Source: Xanthobacteraceae bacterium (GTDB lineage: Bacteria > Pseudomonadota > Alphaproteobacteria > Rhizobiales > Xanthobacteraceae). From it: a stretch of DNA of 64,000 nucleotides. The translations under genes were made by a program, and so were the position numbers. The DNA is taken from contig JAIESR010000052.1 in the NCBI GenBank assembly GCA_019745775.1, forward strand, positions 1-64,000, given 5' to 3'. The notes under the pieces were generated by a model that was not told the DNA's origin, searched no databases, and saw nothing but the letters and a program-made list of their open reading frames with translations. Positions within the stretch are counted from its first letter, which is position 1. Each line of letters begins with the position of its first letter. This document shows positions 18,172 to 26,224 of this stretch, piece by piece.

Positions 18172-18745
18172 TTTGTGTTGTCCCCGTTCTGGCTCTTGTA
18201 GAGAGAATTGCCCTTACTGCTTCAACAAGCTCGGCACGATCATCTCGTGCTGTCGGCCATCCATCGGCGCGATCTTTCGCACCTTACACCTCCCCACGGC
18301 CGCGTAAGATTGTCGGAGTTGTCCAATTCCGCTTGAGTATCAACCCTTTGATGGCGCAATCTTACATTCTTACACTTCTTACCACTGGTCGAGGGTAATC
18401 TATTACCCCGGTCAAGGATAACCAGGCCCCCTCGTTTCCACATCGCGGTTGTAAACCGCGCGTTACCGAAGATCGCGCGCCAAGAGTCAGCGACCGCGCT
18501 CCAATGTCCAGGACTTGCGGCGTGCGGGAGTGGTCGCGATTTCGGCATCGGCAAATGACTTTCATCGGCTTGCGCCACGCCGGAGGCATCGGCCAGGATG
18601 ACTAAGGTTTTACTTCACAGGAATATAAGCCAGATGACACCTTTGCGCAAGCCCGTCGCCGAAAAAAAATGTCGAAAATCGCTCGATGTCCGCCGTTCCC
18701 CCGAGAGCAGCGCAAAGTCAGAGCGTTGGCATCTGTCGCGACCGG
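18172..18745. other. Non-coding stretch upstream of the LVIVD gene
   Basis: I find no supported gene. The region has lower GC than its surroundings. It contains the second GTAAGA repeat element at 18304-18386, a TAATCTATTACCCC word just beside it, and no terminator or tRNA that I can recognise. It should hold the promoter of the LVIVD gene. Confidence 0.55.
18304..18386 (-). repeat. GTAAGA repeat element, copy 2
   Basis: Inverted relative to copy 1 at 7477-7558. On the plus strand GTAAGATT (18304-18311) is followed after 46 bases by AATCTTAC and the complementary TTCTTACACTTCTTACCACT. Arm identity is nearly complete apart from the three-base spacer; interiors differ. Confidence 0.65.
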
Positions 18746-18931
18746 TTAAGCGTAGGCCTGCGCCGCGCGGATATCCTCGCCGGTGAGGTGTGGGTAGTTG
18801 GCGAGAATATGCTCGATTGAATCGCCCGCGGCGAGACAGCGGAGGATATGTTCAATGGTGATCCGGGTGCCGATAATGACCGGCTTGCGCATCATGACTT
18901 TGGGGTCGCGCCCAATGCGTGGGTGGTTCAT
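18746..18931 (-). CDS. DUF433 antitoxin-like protein, solitary
   Basis: A 61-aa DUF433 protein: IGRDPKVMMRKPVIIGTRIT, then ILRCLAAGDSIEHILANYP and LTGEDIRAAQAYA. The start at 18931 has a clean AAGGAG. DUF433 proteins are winged or homeodomain-like DNA-binding antitoxins, normally followed by a DUF5615 PIN-like toxin gene. Here no toxin follows, only the non-coding 18172-18745 stretch, so the gene is an orphan. A second DUF433 gene, with its toxin partner frameshifted, lies 2 kb away at 20676. Confidence 0.8.
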   Translation of the reverse strand: MNHPRIGRDPKVMMRKPVIIGTRITIEHILRCLAAGDSIEHILANYPHLTGEDIRAAQAYA

Positions 18932-19157
18932 GTGGTCGGCTCCTTGCTTGGCCAGGATAGCATGAGCCGGACTGTCGATCGCGGATGGTTTCACGGTGTT
19001 CTCGGTTCGCATGGCGTCGTGCTCCATCGATCGGGTGCGCGGCATTCGGGCCAAGGTGGTGAAATTCTCGGGCGCGACGATTGAGTACCTTCCGTGACGG
19101 CAATGGTCGCCACAAGCCCCTGCAACGTCCCGTTCTGCGCGCCGATCCGCCCTGGGA

Positions 19158-20168
19158 TCAATTGAAGCTTCGCTTGAGCAGCCGCTCGGCGTTGCCGACG
19201 AACAATTGTCGCATCTGATCGGCCGGCAGATCGAGCCGCCTGACGGCCTCGATCGTCGGGGCGATCGGGCCGAGCGGCGTGTCGGTGGCGAACACCACGT
19301 GGTCGGCGCCGAAGAATTCGAGGCCGCAGCGCAGCGCGTGGGTGCCGCCGCCGAACATCGCGGTGTCGCCGTAGAACTCCTTCAGGTATTCCAGATGCGG
19401 CCGCTTCAGCGACGGCAGCACCTTCGAATAGTCCTCGTCGGAGGTGCGCGCGCCGAGCACCTGCAAGCCGGGGCCGACGCGACCGTCGTAGTACGGGATC
19501 ATGCCGCCGAGGTGGTGCGTGATGATCTTGAGCTTCGGATAGCGGTCGAACAGGCCACAGAACGCCATCCGCACCATCGCCACGGACGTGTCGTAGGGCC
19601 AGCCAAAGCACCACCACAGCTCGTAACGCGACTTCGCCTCGGCGGGATAGTCGGTGAGCGTCGCGCCGCGCGCCGGATGCAGCCAGATCGGCAGATCGAG
19701 CTCCGCCATGGTCGCGAACACCGGCTCGAAGATCGGATCGTCGAGCGGCCGCCCGGCGTTCGGGGTGTAGACCTGGATGCCGCAGGCGCCGAGCTCCTTC
19801 ACCGCACGGCGCGCCTCGGCGACCGAGCCTTCGACATCCTTCAGCGACACTGCCGCGACGAAGGTCGGAAACCGCTCCGGGTGCTTGCGGCACAGCTCCG
19901 CCATCGCGTCGTTGGCGGTGCGCGCCAGCGTCAGGCCGAGCGCGGCGTCGGCGATGTCCTCGATCGGCGGATTGGGCAGCGAGATGATCTCGCGATAGTC
20001 GCCGAACTGGTCCATCTCGCGAAAGCGCGCGTCGAGATCGAACAGTTTCGTCACCTGCTTGAGCCGCTTGCCCATGTTCTCGAGATTAGGCGCGGCCTTG
20101 GTCATCTCCTGGAAATAGCGTTCCGGGAAGATGTGGCAGAAGATGTCGATTATGGTGGAGGTACTCAT
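19158..20168 (-). CDS. Amidohydrolase, ACMSD-like family
   Basis: A 336-aa TIM-barrel metal-dependent hydrolase or decarboxylase. Family marks are LPIWLHPARG (barrel His), IITHHLGGMIPYYDGR and HVVFATDTPLGP (the late Asp ligand). Near the N-terminus the usual HxH metal motif reads IDIFCHIFP, so the first His is Phe. The ACMSD family can use other residues there (often Glu), so activity may be retained or altered. The start at 20168 is favoured because GGAG lies about seven bases upstream. It is not obviously in an operon. Related enzymes decarboxylate aromatic acids such as 2-amino-3-carboxymuconate semialdehyde or resorcylate. Confidence 0.85.
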   Translation of the reverse strand: MSTSTIIDIFCHIFPERYFQEMTKAAPNLENMGKRLKQVTKLFDLDARFREMDQFGDYREIISLPNPPIEDIADAALGLTLARTANDAMAELCRKHPERFPTFVAAVSLKDVEGSVAEARRAVKELGACGIQVYTPNAGRPLDDPIFEPVFATMAELDLPIWLHPARGATLTDYPAEAKSRYELWWCFGWPYDTSVAMVRMAFCGLFDRYPKLKIITHHLGGMIPYYDGRVGPGLQVLGARTSDEDYSKVLPSLKRPHLEYLKEFYGDTAMFGGGTHALRCGLEFFGADHVVFATDTPLGPIAPTIEAVRRLDLPADQMRQLFVGNAERLLKRSFN

Positions 20169-20317
20169 TGGCATGCTCCAAAACGGCCGTCGGCGACGCC
20201 GCAAGTTTGGCCGGCGGCGACTTTCGATCTATCGAGACTCTTAAGAGATTCCGCAAGGGTCAAGAGAGCAAACGGACACGAGGGATTCGTGACCGCCATA
20301 TGATCATCGCGAGCCAC

Positions 20318-20679
20318 TCAAATCGGCAAGCGCCTGCGCCGCACTCGATCACGCTCGATCACCAAAATACTCTGTTCGAAATTCTCTACCTGCAATGACC
20401 GGAGCAAGTCCGCCATTCGGGCGATAACGTCGGCATCGCTCCAATCGCCACCGCGAAACAGGATCAACTCGGCGCCACTGCCTGCGCCAGGGCGAGCAGG
20501 CGAGGATAGTCGAGGTCGGCGCTAACGATGATCCGCCCTTCTTCCTTCGCACGACTCATGATTTCGATGTCCGCGGCTCGCTCCATACCGAGCGCCGACG
20601 CATGAACGGCGTCATGCCCGTTATCCCTCAGCCATTTCGCCAGCGTTGGCGACAACGGCATATCAACGAAGAATTTCAC
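20318..20679 (-). pseudogene. DUF5615 PIN-like toxin, frameshifted
   Basis: The 5' frame (GTG at 20679) encodes the family N-terminus: MKFFVDMPLSPTLAKWLRD, HDAVHASALGMERAAD and IIVSADLDYPRLLALAQA, then hits TGA at 20464-20466. The 3' half is present in another frame from about 20478 to the TGA at 20318: AELILFRGGDWSDADVIARM and ILVIERDRVRRRRLPI. One base appears to be missing between about 20471 and 20485. The catalytic acidic residues are all in the 5' part. The GTG start overlaps the stop of the DUF433 antitoxin gene, the standard arrangement for this toxin-antitoxin type. Confidence 0.85.
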
Positions 20680-20900
20680 CGAGCAAGCTCGACAGTCTCG
20701 TCGTCGGCGAGGGTGGCGGCATAACGAAGCGCCTCGTCAATGTCTTCGGGTTCGAGATATGGATAGCCTTTCAGAATACTCTCGCGCGTCTCTCCGGCGG
20801 CGAGCAAGCCGAGCAGACGCGCCACCGGAAAACGCAAGCCCCGGATGCAGGGTTTACCGGTGCAGATGGCCGGATCGATGGTGATGCGCGTGAAGGTCAT
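20676..20900 (-). CDS. DUF433 antitoxin
   Basis: A 74-aa DUF433 protein: MTFTRITIDPAICTGKPCIR, then LRFPVARLLGLLAAGETRES and YPYLEPEDIDEALRYAA. The start at 20900 matches the usual family N-terminus; upstream in-frame sequence looks unrelated. Its TGA overlaps the GTG of the DUF5615 toxin gene by two to four bases, so the pair would be cotranslated. The antitoxin is intact while the toxin is frameshifted. In related systems the antitoxin binds the toxin and represses the operon. Confidence 0.85.
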   Translation of the reverse strand: MTFTRITIDPAICTGKPCIRGLRFPVARLLGLLAAGETRESILKGYPYLEPEDIDEALRYAATLADDETVELAR

Positions 20901-21078
20901 CGATGCAGGATAGCAAGAAAGCGCCAATCCCGCCAGCAGCAGACACGAGCAGCCGCAGGTGACAGCGGACCTCGATGCGGATCGTTCCCCATTCCGCGCG
21001 CCCTTGCGCAACAACCAAGGCCCGAATCGGCGGCGCCCCCCTTGCCTCGCGCTGCACCGTCTGTCCGAGACTCGGATT

Positions 21079-22017
21079 CTAGAAATTCGTACGATCCGCG
21101 CCCTTCAGCCCCAGCATCTGCCGCGCCTCGGCCGGCGTCGCGGCCTCGAAGCCGAGCTCGCCGATGATGCGGCGGATCTTCGTCACCTGCTCGGCATTGC
21201 TCTTGGCGAGTTTTCCCGGACCGATATAGAGCGAGTCTTCGAGGCCGACGCGCACGTTGCCGTTCATCATGGTCGCATTGGTGCAGAAGTTGAGCTGGTG
21301 GCGCCCGCCGGCCAGCACCGACCAGAGATAGTCGTTGCCGAAGAGGCGATCGGCGGTGCGCTTCATGAACAGGAGATTGTCGAGATCGGGGCCGATGCCG
21401 CCGAGGATGCCGTAGATCAGTTGCAGGAACACCGGCGGCTTGAACAGCCCGCGGTCGATGCAGTGGGCGAGATTGTAGAGATGGCCGGTGTCGTAGCACT
21501 CGTGCTCGAATTTGACGCCATGGCCTTCGCCCAGCAGCTTGGCGATGTGCTCGATGTCCTTGAAGGTGTTGCGGAAGATGTTCTGGTCGGAGTTCAAGAG
21601 ATAAGGCAGCTCCCAGTCGTATTTCCAGGTCTTGTAGCGGCGCGCCATCGGATAGAGCGCGAAGTTCATCGAGCCCATGTTGAGCGAGCACATCTCCGGC
21701 GAAAGGTCGGTCGCGGCGGCGAGGCGATCTTCCAGCGTCATGGTCACGCTGCCGCCGGTGGTGATGTTGATGACCGCGTCGCAGGCCTGTTTGATGCGCG
21801 GCACGAACTGCCGGAAGATTTTCGGGTCGGGCGACGGCCGGCCGTCGTTCGGATCGCGCGCATGCAGGTGCAGGATCGCGGCGCCGGCCTGCGCCGCGTC
21901 GATCGCCTGCGTGGCGATATCGTCGGGCGTGAACGGCAGCGCATCCGACATGGTCGGCGTGTGGATCGAGCCGGTGATCGCGCAGGTGATGACGACCTTG
22001 TTGGCGAGTTGGGGCAT
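21079..22017 (-). CDS. BKACE family beta-keto acid cleavage enzyme
   Basis: A 312-aa TIM-barrel enzyme of the BKACE (formerly DUF849) family. Visible marks are VVITCAITGSIHTP at the start, the zinc-binding AAILHLHARDPNDGRPSPD, NITTGGSVTM, and VGLEDSLYIGPGKLAKSNAE near the end. Family enzymes use acetyl-CoA and a beta-keto acid to make a CoA thioester and acetoacetate. It is the last gene of the minus-strand run from the IclR regulator and lies 21 bp after a 3-hydroxyacyl-CoA dehydrogenase. The pair recalls L-carnitine catabolism, where a dehydrogenase makes a 3-keto acid that a BKACE enzyme then cleaves. Confidence 0.9.
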   Translation of the reverse strand: MPQLANKVVITCAITGSIHTPTMSDALPFTPDDIATQAIDAAQAGAAILHLHARDPNDGRPSPDPKIFRQFVPRIKQACDAVINITTGGSVTMTLEDRLAAATDLSPEMCSLNMGSMNFALYPMARRYKTWKYDWELPYLLNSDQNIFRNTFKDIEHIAKLLGEGHGVKFEHECYDTGHLYNLAHCIDRGLFKPPVFLQLIYGILGGIGPDLDNLLFMKRTADRLFGNDYLWSVLAGGRHQLNFCTNATMMNGNVRVGLEDSLYIGPGKLAKSNAEQVTKIRRIIGELGFEAATPAEARQMLGLKGADRTNF

Positions 22018-22038
22018 ATTCGGTTCCTCGTTACTCCG

Positions 22039-22947
22039 TCACGCGTCGTCCGCGCGCGCCTTCTTGAGATACTGCACCACCTTGGCCCGTAGCGCCGCCT
22101 GCTGCTCTGGCGTCCATGTACGGAAGCCCTCGCCCGATTTGAAGCCGAGCTTGCCGTCCGCGACAAGCTTTTCGAGATAGGGCGACGGGCCGGGCCGGTG
22201 CTCGATGTCCGGCAACACCGTCTGGTGGATCGCAAGCGTGAGATCGGTACCGACGAGATCGGCGTTCTCCAGCGGGCCGAGCACCGCGAGCCGCCGGCCG
22301 AACGCCGCCTTGATCACGGTGTCGACGGTTTCGGCATCGCAGATGCCACGCTCGACCAGCGACACCGCCTCGCGCCAGAGCGCATGCTGCAGCCGGTTGC
22401 CGATGAAGCCGGGCACGTCCTTCTTCACATGCGCGGGCTTCTTGCCCGCGTCGGCATGCAGCTTCATGGTGAAGTCGATCGCCTGCGGCGACGTCCATTG
22501 CGTGCCGATGACCTCGACCAGCGGCACCAGCGTCGGTGGATTCCACCAGTGCGTCCCGAGCGCGCGCTCGCGCCGTTGGAGGCCTCCCATGATGCCGGTG
22601 ATCGGGATCACCGACGTGTTGCTGGCGAGGACGGTGTCCGGCCGGACGTGCGTCTCGATCTGCGCGAACAGCGTCTGCTTGAGCGGGAGATTTTCAGACA
22701 CCGCCTCGACGACGTAATCGGCGTCGCGCACTGCTGACGCGAGATCATGATGCGGCGTCACGCGCTCGATCGCGCGCGGATCGTCGCCGAGGTCCTTCAG
22801 ACCTGCCGTAATCCGTGCCTTCGCGGTGTCGAGGCTCGCCGCAATGCTATCGGTGATGGCGACGTCGTGGCCGGCGACCGCGAATACCTGCGCGATGCCG
22901 TGGCCCATCAGGCCCGCGCCAATGACTGCGATGCGGGCCTTCGCCAT
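22039..22947 (-). CDS. 3-hydroxyacyl-CoA dehydrogenase family protein (possibly carnitine-dehydrogenase-like)
   Basis: A 302-aa NAD-dependent dehydrogenase. The N-terminal Rossmann domain has IAVIGAGLMGHGIAQVFAVA and TVLASNTSVIPITGI; the C-terminal helical domain has DVPGFIGNRLQHALWREAVS. The ATG at 22947 lies two bases after the TGA of the SDR gene, so translation is coupled. Single-domain members of this family oxidise 3-hydroxy acids, including L-carnitine and L-gulonate. The adjacent BKACE gene makes a 3-hydroxy to 3-keto to cleavage route likely. The N-terminal open frame continues far upstream, but that part only reads through the SDR gene in another frame. Confidence 0.9.
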   Translation of the reverse strand: MAKARIAVIGAGLMGHGIAQVFAVAGHDVAITDSIAASLDTAKARITAGLKDLGDDPRAIERVTPHHDLASAVRDADYVVEAVSENLPLKQTLFAQIETHVRPDTVLASNTSVIPITGIMGGLQRRERALGTHWWNPPTLVPLVEVIGTQWTSPQAIDFTMKLHADAGKKPAHVKKDVPGFIGNRLQHALWREAVSLVERGICDAETVDTVIKAAFGRRLAVLGPLENADLVGTDLTLAIHQTVLPDIEHRPGPSPYLEKLVADGKLGFKSGEGFRTWTPEQQAALRAKVVQYLKKARADDA

Positions 22948-22949
22948 GC

Positions 22950-23768
22950 TCAGCCCGCCGTGTAGCCGCCGTCGGCGTAAAGGATGTGCCCGGTGTAGAA
23001 GTCCGACGCCTTCGACGCGAGGAACAACAGCGGCCCGGCCAAGTCCGAAGGTTCGCCGAGGCGCCCCTTCGGCACGCGCGTGAGGAAGCCGGCGCGCACG
23101 GTCTTGCCGCGCTCGTCGTCGGCGAACATCCATTCCGTCAGCGGCGAGCGGAAGACGGTGGGCCCGAGCGCGTTGACGGTGATGCCGGAATTGCCCCACT
23201 CGCAGCCGAGCGCCTTGGTGATGCCGTCGACCGCCGACTTCGACGCACAGTAAGCGGTGTAACCGGCGGGATGGCCAAGCAGGCCGCGCGCCGAGGACAT
23301 CAGGATGACCTTGCCGCCGGGTTTGCCTTCTTGCCCCTGCTTGAGCATCTGCCGGCCGGCCGCGCGCGCCATCAGCCACGACTGCGTGACGTTGGCGTCC
23401 ATCACGTCGAGGAAATCCTCGGCCTTCTGGTCGACGATCTTCGACACCTTGTTGATGCCGGAGGCGACGACGACGATATCGACACGGCCAAAGGCTTTCA
23501 CCGCGGCGTCGACGATGCGGTCGCAATTGGCTTCCGAGGACGGACGCGTCGGCACGGTCTCGACCTTGCCACCGAGCTTGGCGCATTCCTGCGCCACCTT
23601 GTCGAGCGCCGCGGCGCCGCCGGCCGCGATCACGACATTGGCGCCGCCGCCGGCGAGCACCTTCGCCGCCATCGCGCCGAACGCCCCGGTCGCGCCGGTG
23701 ACGATCGCGGTCTTGCCCTTCACGCTGAACAGCGACAGCGGGTCTTTCAGGTAGTCGTCGTCGGACAT
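22950..23768 (-). CDS. SDR-family oxidoreductase
   Basis: A 272-aa classical short-chain dehydrogenase. Marks are TAIVTGATGAFGAMAAKVLA (cofactor loop), DIVVVASGINKV, the catalytic Ser in ILMSSARGL, and the YTAYCASKSAVDG active site (Tyr and Lys), then ALGCEWGNSGITVNALGP. The start could be 23768, with GGGA nine bases upstream, or 23783 five codons earlier. It is likely a gluconate 5-dehydrogenase- or ketoreductase-like enzyme acting on the same substrate line as the two genes downstream. A large palindromic repeat lies between it and the cupin gene upstream. Confidence 0.9.
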   Translation of the reverse strand: MSDDDYLKDPLSLFSVKGKTAIVTGATGAFGAMAAKVLAGGGANVVIAAGGAAALDKVAQECAKLGGKVETVPTRPSSEANCDRIVDAAVKAFGRVDIVVVASGINKVSKIVDQKAEDFLDVMDANVTQSWLMARAAGRQMLKQGQEGKPGGKVILMSSARGLLGHPAGYTAYCASKSAVDGITKALGCEWGNSGITVNALGPTVFRSPLTEWMFADDERGKTVRAGFLTRVPKGRLGEPSDLAGPLLFLASKASDFYTGHILYADGGYTAG

Positions 23769-23802
23769 GTTTTTCGGTCCCATCAATGTCTTCGCTTGCT
23801 CG

Positions 23803-23960
23803 GCCCCCCACCCCTGACCCCTCCCCGCCATTCGCTGCGCGAATGGGAGGGAGGGGAACCGAAGCGCCGGTGCTCACCTCACTTGTTTCGACTCGCACCG
23901 GCGGTGCCGCTCCCCTCCCCCCGCGTAGCGGCGGGGAGGGGTCGGGGGTGGGGGGCGCCG
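23803..23960. repeat. Palindromic intergenic repeat (CCCCACCCCTGACCCCTCCCC class)
   Basis: CCCCCCACCCCTGACCCCTC at the left is the complement of GAGGGGTCGGGGGTGGGGGG at the right. Inner parts include CATTCGCTGCGCGAATG and CGAAGCGCCGGTG with CACCGGCGGTG. It separates the cupin and SDR genes on the minus strand and may act as a partial transcription or mRNA-processing boundary. Confidence 0.85.
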
Positions 23961-23979
23961 CCGCAGGCGCTAGCGATCA

Positions 23980-24318
23980 TCACTTCACCGGCGCGACCGC
24001 GACCGCGATGGTGCAGACCTCGTGGCCGCGGTTGACGATCTCGCGGCTCTCGTTCGGCCCGATGTAGACGGTGTCGCCGGCCTTCGCGACGGTCTCCTTG
24101 CCGCCGGCGATCACCGTGAGCTCACCGGCCAGAATGTAGTAGATCTTCTCCGGCGGCGAGGCGTCCGGCCCGGCGCCGCCGCCGGGCAGGAAGTGCGAGA
24201 TGCCGAAGATCAGCGACTGCGAGCCGCCCATCTCGGCGCCGAACAGCCGGTAAGACTTGTACTCGCGATGGTTCGGCGCTTCGTAGGCTTTCGCCTCGGA
24301 AAACTTGCGGACGATCAT
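23980..24318 (-). CDS. Cupin-domain protein
   Basis: A 112-aa single-domain cupin. The barrel is visible as SHFLPGGGAGPDASPPEKIY, ILAGELTVIAGGKE and GDTVYIGPNESREIVN. The first cupin motif lacks the usual His pair (GGGAG and DASPPEK in place of GxxxxHxH), so metal binding may be altered or lost. The ATG overlaps the TGA of the cyclase gene (ATGA), so the two are cotranslated. It probably acts on, or senses, the product of the cyclase or helps in the same pathway; isomerase, decarboxylase and auxiliary roles are all possible. Confidence 0.85.
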   Translation of the reverse strand: MIVRKFSEAKAYEAPNHREYKSYRLFGAEMGGSQSLIFGISHFLPGGGAGPDASPPEKIYYILAGELTVIAGGKETVAKAGDTVYIGPNESREIVNRGHEVCTIAVAVAPVK

Positions 24319-25160
24319 CAGAACTTCTCCCCCTTGTCGATCCGGAATTTCTGGGTCGGATCGGTGATCGCGACCAGCCGCACGATGCAGCCGTCGCCGC
24401 GCTCCCAGTTCCACGGGAAGAATGCGAAGGTGCAGCGCCGCCCGGTGACCTTGTCGATGTCGCCGCCGACATTCTCGATGCCGAGAATGCCGTTCTGGAA
24501 CAGGATGCGATGCACCGGCTCCCATTCCGGGAAGTCGTCCTTCCAGTCGCGGCCGCCGGACCACTTTTTGTACTCGTCGGCGAGATGCGGATGCAGCGGG
24601 CCGTTGCGCTGCGGGCCGATCGCGGTGGCGAGCGGATGATCGTTGGCCTGGGTGTCGTGGCCGACCACCTTCACCTTCTTCTCGACGAACCACTCGCCGG
24701 CCGACGACACGAAGCCGGGCGCGCGGCAGAAATAGTCCTCGCTGTCCTCGTAGAGCTTGTGCCAGCCGGTGTTGACGATCACCACGTCGCGCGGGCGCAC
24801 GATCTTGCCGGCGGCCTTTTCGAGATCGTCATAGGTGATCTGCTCCCACTTCTTCTTCGGGATCGAGACCACGATGCCCGAGCCGAAGAAATGCGGCAGC
24901 GGCACCTCGTCGATGAACGGCGTGCCCTGCACCACATGCGCGGGCGCGTCGATGTGCGTGGTGTTGTGCATCGAGGTGGTGATGCGTTGCGACAGCACGC
25001 CGGACTTGGCGTGGTAATGGATACGCTCGATCTTGACGTCCTCGAAATACGGCCAGTTCGGCGACTGGTAGCCGAAGCGATGGGACAGGTTATAGAACTC
25101 CAGCCCCATGCTGTTGTCGTCGTTCTCCTCGAACGCTACGCCACGGATTTTCTTGGCCAC
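24318..25160 (-). CDS. Cyclase family (kynurenine-formamidase-like) hydrolase
   Basis: A 280-aa metal-dependent hydrolase. The family motif HxGTHxDxPxH appears as TTSMHNTTHIDAPAHV at about residue 63, with the downstream His in VKVVGHDTQANDHPL and Glu in NGILGIENVGGDID. Family enzymes hydrolyse formyl-kynurenine, isatin or related amides and lactones. It lies between the Bug-type SBP (46 bp upstream) and the overlapping cupin gene in the IclR-headed cluster, which suggests hydrolysis of an imported ring or amide compound. Confidence 0.9.
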   Translation of the reverse strand: MAKKIRGVAFEENDDNSMGLEFYNLSHRFGYQSPNWPYFEDVKIERIHYHAKSGVLSQRITTSMHNTTHIDAPAHVVQGTPFIDEVPLPHFFGSGIVVSIPKKKWEQITYDDLEKAAGKIVRPRDVVIVNTGWHKLYEDSEDYFCRAPGFVSSAGEWFVEKKVKVVGHDTQANDHPLATAIGPQRNGPLHPHLADEYKKWSGGRDWKDDFPEWEPVHRILFQNGILGIENVGGDIDKVTGRRCTFAFFPWNWERGDGCIVRLVAITDPTQKFRIDKGEKF

Positions 25161-25206
25161 GATCGTGCTCCTCTTGAACAGTATAGGTCGATGCCGGCGA
25201 CGCGTC

Positions 25207-26190
25207 CTACTTCTCCGGCTTGTATTCTGCAGGCTTGGTGTTGGCGATCCTGATCAGCATCTCCGCCGCCTTGCGGTCGGCCTTCAGGAACTCGGCGAAG
25301 CCCGACGGCGTGGTCGGCGCCGACGCCACCGCCTGCTTGTCGAGGAACGCCTTGAACTTCGGCTCGCTGAACAGCTTTACGAACTCGCTGTTCAGCCGCT
25401 CGATGATCGGCGCCGGCGTGCCGCGCGGCGCAGCGAGCCCCCACCAGCCTTGGCCCGGGAAGCCGGGCAGCCCGGCCTCTTCAAGGGTCGGCACATCGGG
25501 CAGCACCGGCGAGCGCGCGGGCAGGCCGACGGCGAGCGCCTTCACCTTGCCGCCCTCAAGCAGGCCGGTGAAATTGCCGACGCCGAAGCGCGTCACCTGC
25601 ACGTCGTTGGCGGCGAGCGCCTGCGCCGCCGGACCGCCGCCGCGATAGGGAATGCCGACGATCTTGGTGTTCCACTGGTTGTTCATCCATTTCAGGAACA
25701 GGTCCGGGAACGAGCCTTCGCCCAGCGTTGCATAGTTGAGCGCGGCGCCCGACTGCGCCTTCGCCTTGAGATCGGCGATGCTGTTCGCACCGAGCGCCGA
25801 CGACGTGAACACGCCTTCGGTGAGGAAGAACAGCCGCGCGATCGGCGTGAAGTCGGTGTCCGGGTTGTACGGCAGCTTGGTGAACAAGAGCGGATTGTAC
25901 GACATCGTCGAGTGATAGACGACGCAGATATTGTAGCCGTCCGGCGCTGCGCGGGCACAGGCCTGGCCGCCAAGGATGCCGGCGGCGCCACCCTGGTTCT
26001 CGATCACCAGCGCCTGCTTGAGTCGTGGCTGCAATTCGTTCGCCGCCGCGCGCATGATCACGTCGGTCACGCTGCCGGCGGCGATCGAGACGATCATCTT
26101 GATCGGCTTGTCGGGATAGGTCTGCGCGCTCGCGGGCGACGCGGCGACGGCGAACGCAGCGCAGATCCCTGCGCGCAGGATACCGGTCAT
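25207..26190 (-). CDS. Bug/TctC tripartite transporter solute-binding protein
   Basis: A 327-aa periplasmic protein with signal peptide ending AASPASAQT. It is a classical Bug protein: YPDKPIKMIVSIAAGSVTDV, LVIENQGGAAGILGG, ARAAPDGYNICVV and LPYNPDTDFTPIARL. These are clearly different from the seven FYKGK-type proteins in the window. It would bind a carboxylate or similar ligand for a TctAB-like permease, which is not encoded nearby. It is in line with the propeller protein upstream and the cyclase downstream, so its ligand is probably the cluster's substrate. Confidence 0.93.
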   Translation of the reverse strand: MTGILRAGICAAFAVAASPASAQTYPDKPIKMIVSIAAGSVTDVIMRAAANELQPRLKQALVIENQGGAAGILGGQACARAAPDGYNICVVYHSTMSYNPLLFTKLPYNPDTDFTPIARLFFLTEGVFTSSALGANSIADLKAKAQSGAALNYATLGEGSFPDLFLKWMNNQWNTKIVGIPYRGGGPAAQALAANDVQVTRFGVGNFTGLLEGGKVKALAVGLPARSPVLPDVPTLEEAGLPGFPGQGWWGLAAPRGTPAPIIERLNSEFVKLFSEPKFKAFLDKQAVASAPTTPSGFAEFLKADRKAAEMLIRIANTKPAEYKPEK

Positions 26191-26224
26191 GACACTCCTC
26201 CCGCTTTTTGGTTCTCGAGCGACG

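Noticed and set aside
18362-18589. Small minus-strand open frame in the gap upstream of the LVIVD gene
   Set aside because: There is no binding site and no family I recognise, and it overlaps the GTAAGA repeat element, so coding is not supported.
22039-23898. One 619-codon open frame as a single large protein
   Set aside because: Only the last 302 codons match a 3-hydroxyacyl-CoA dehydrogenase; the rest reads through the SDR gene in the wrong frame.
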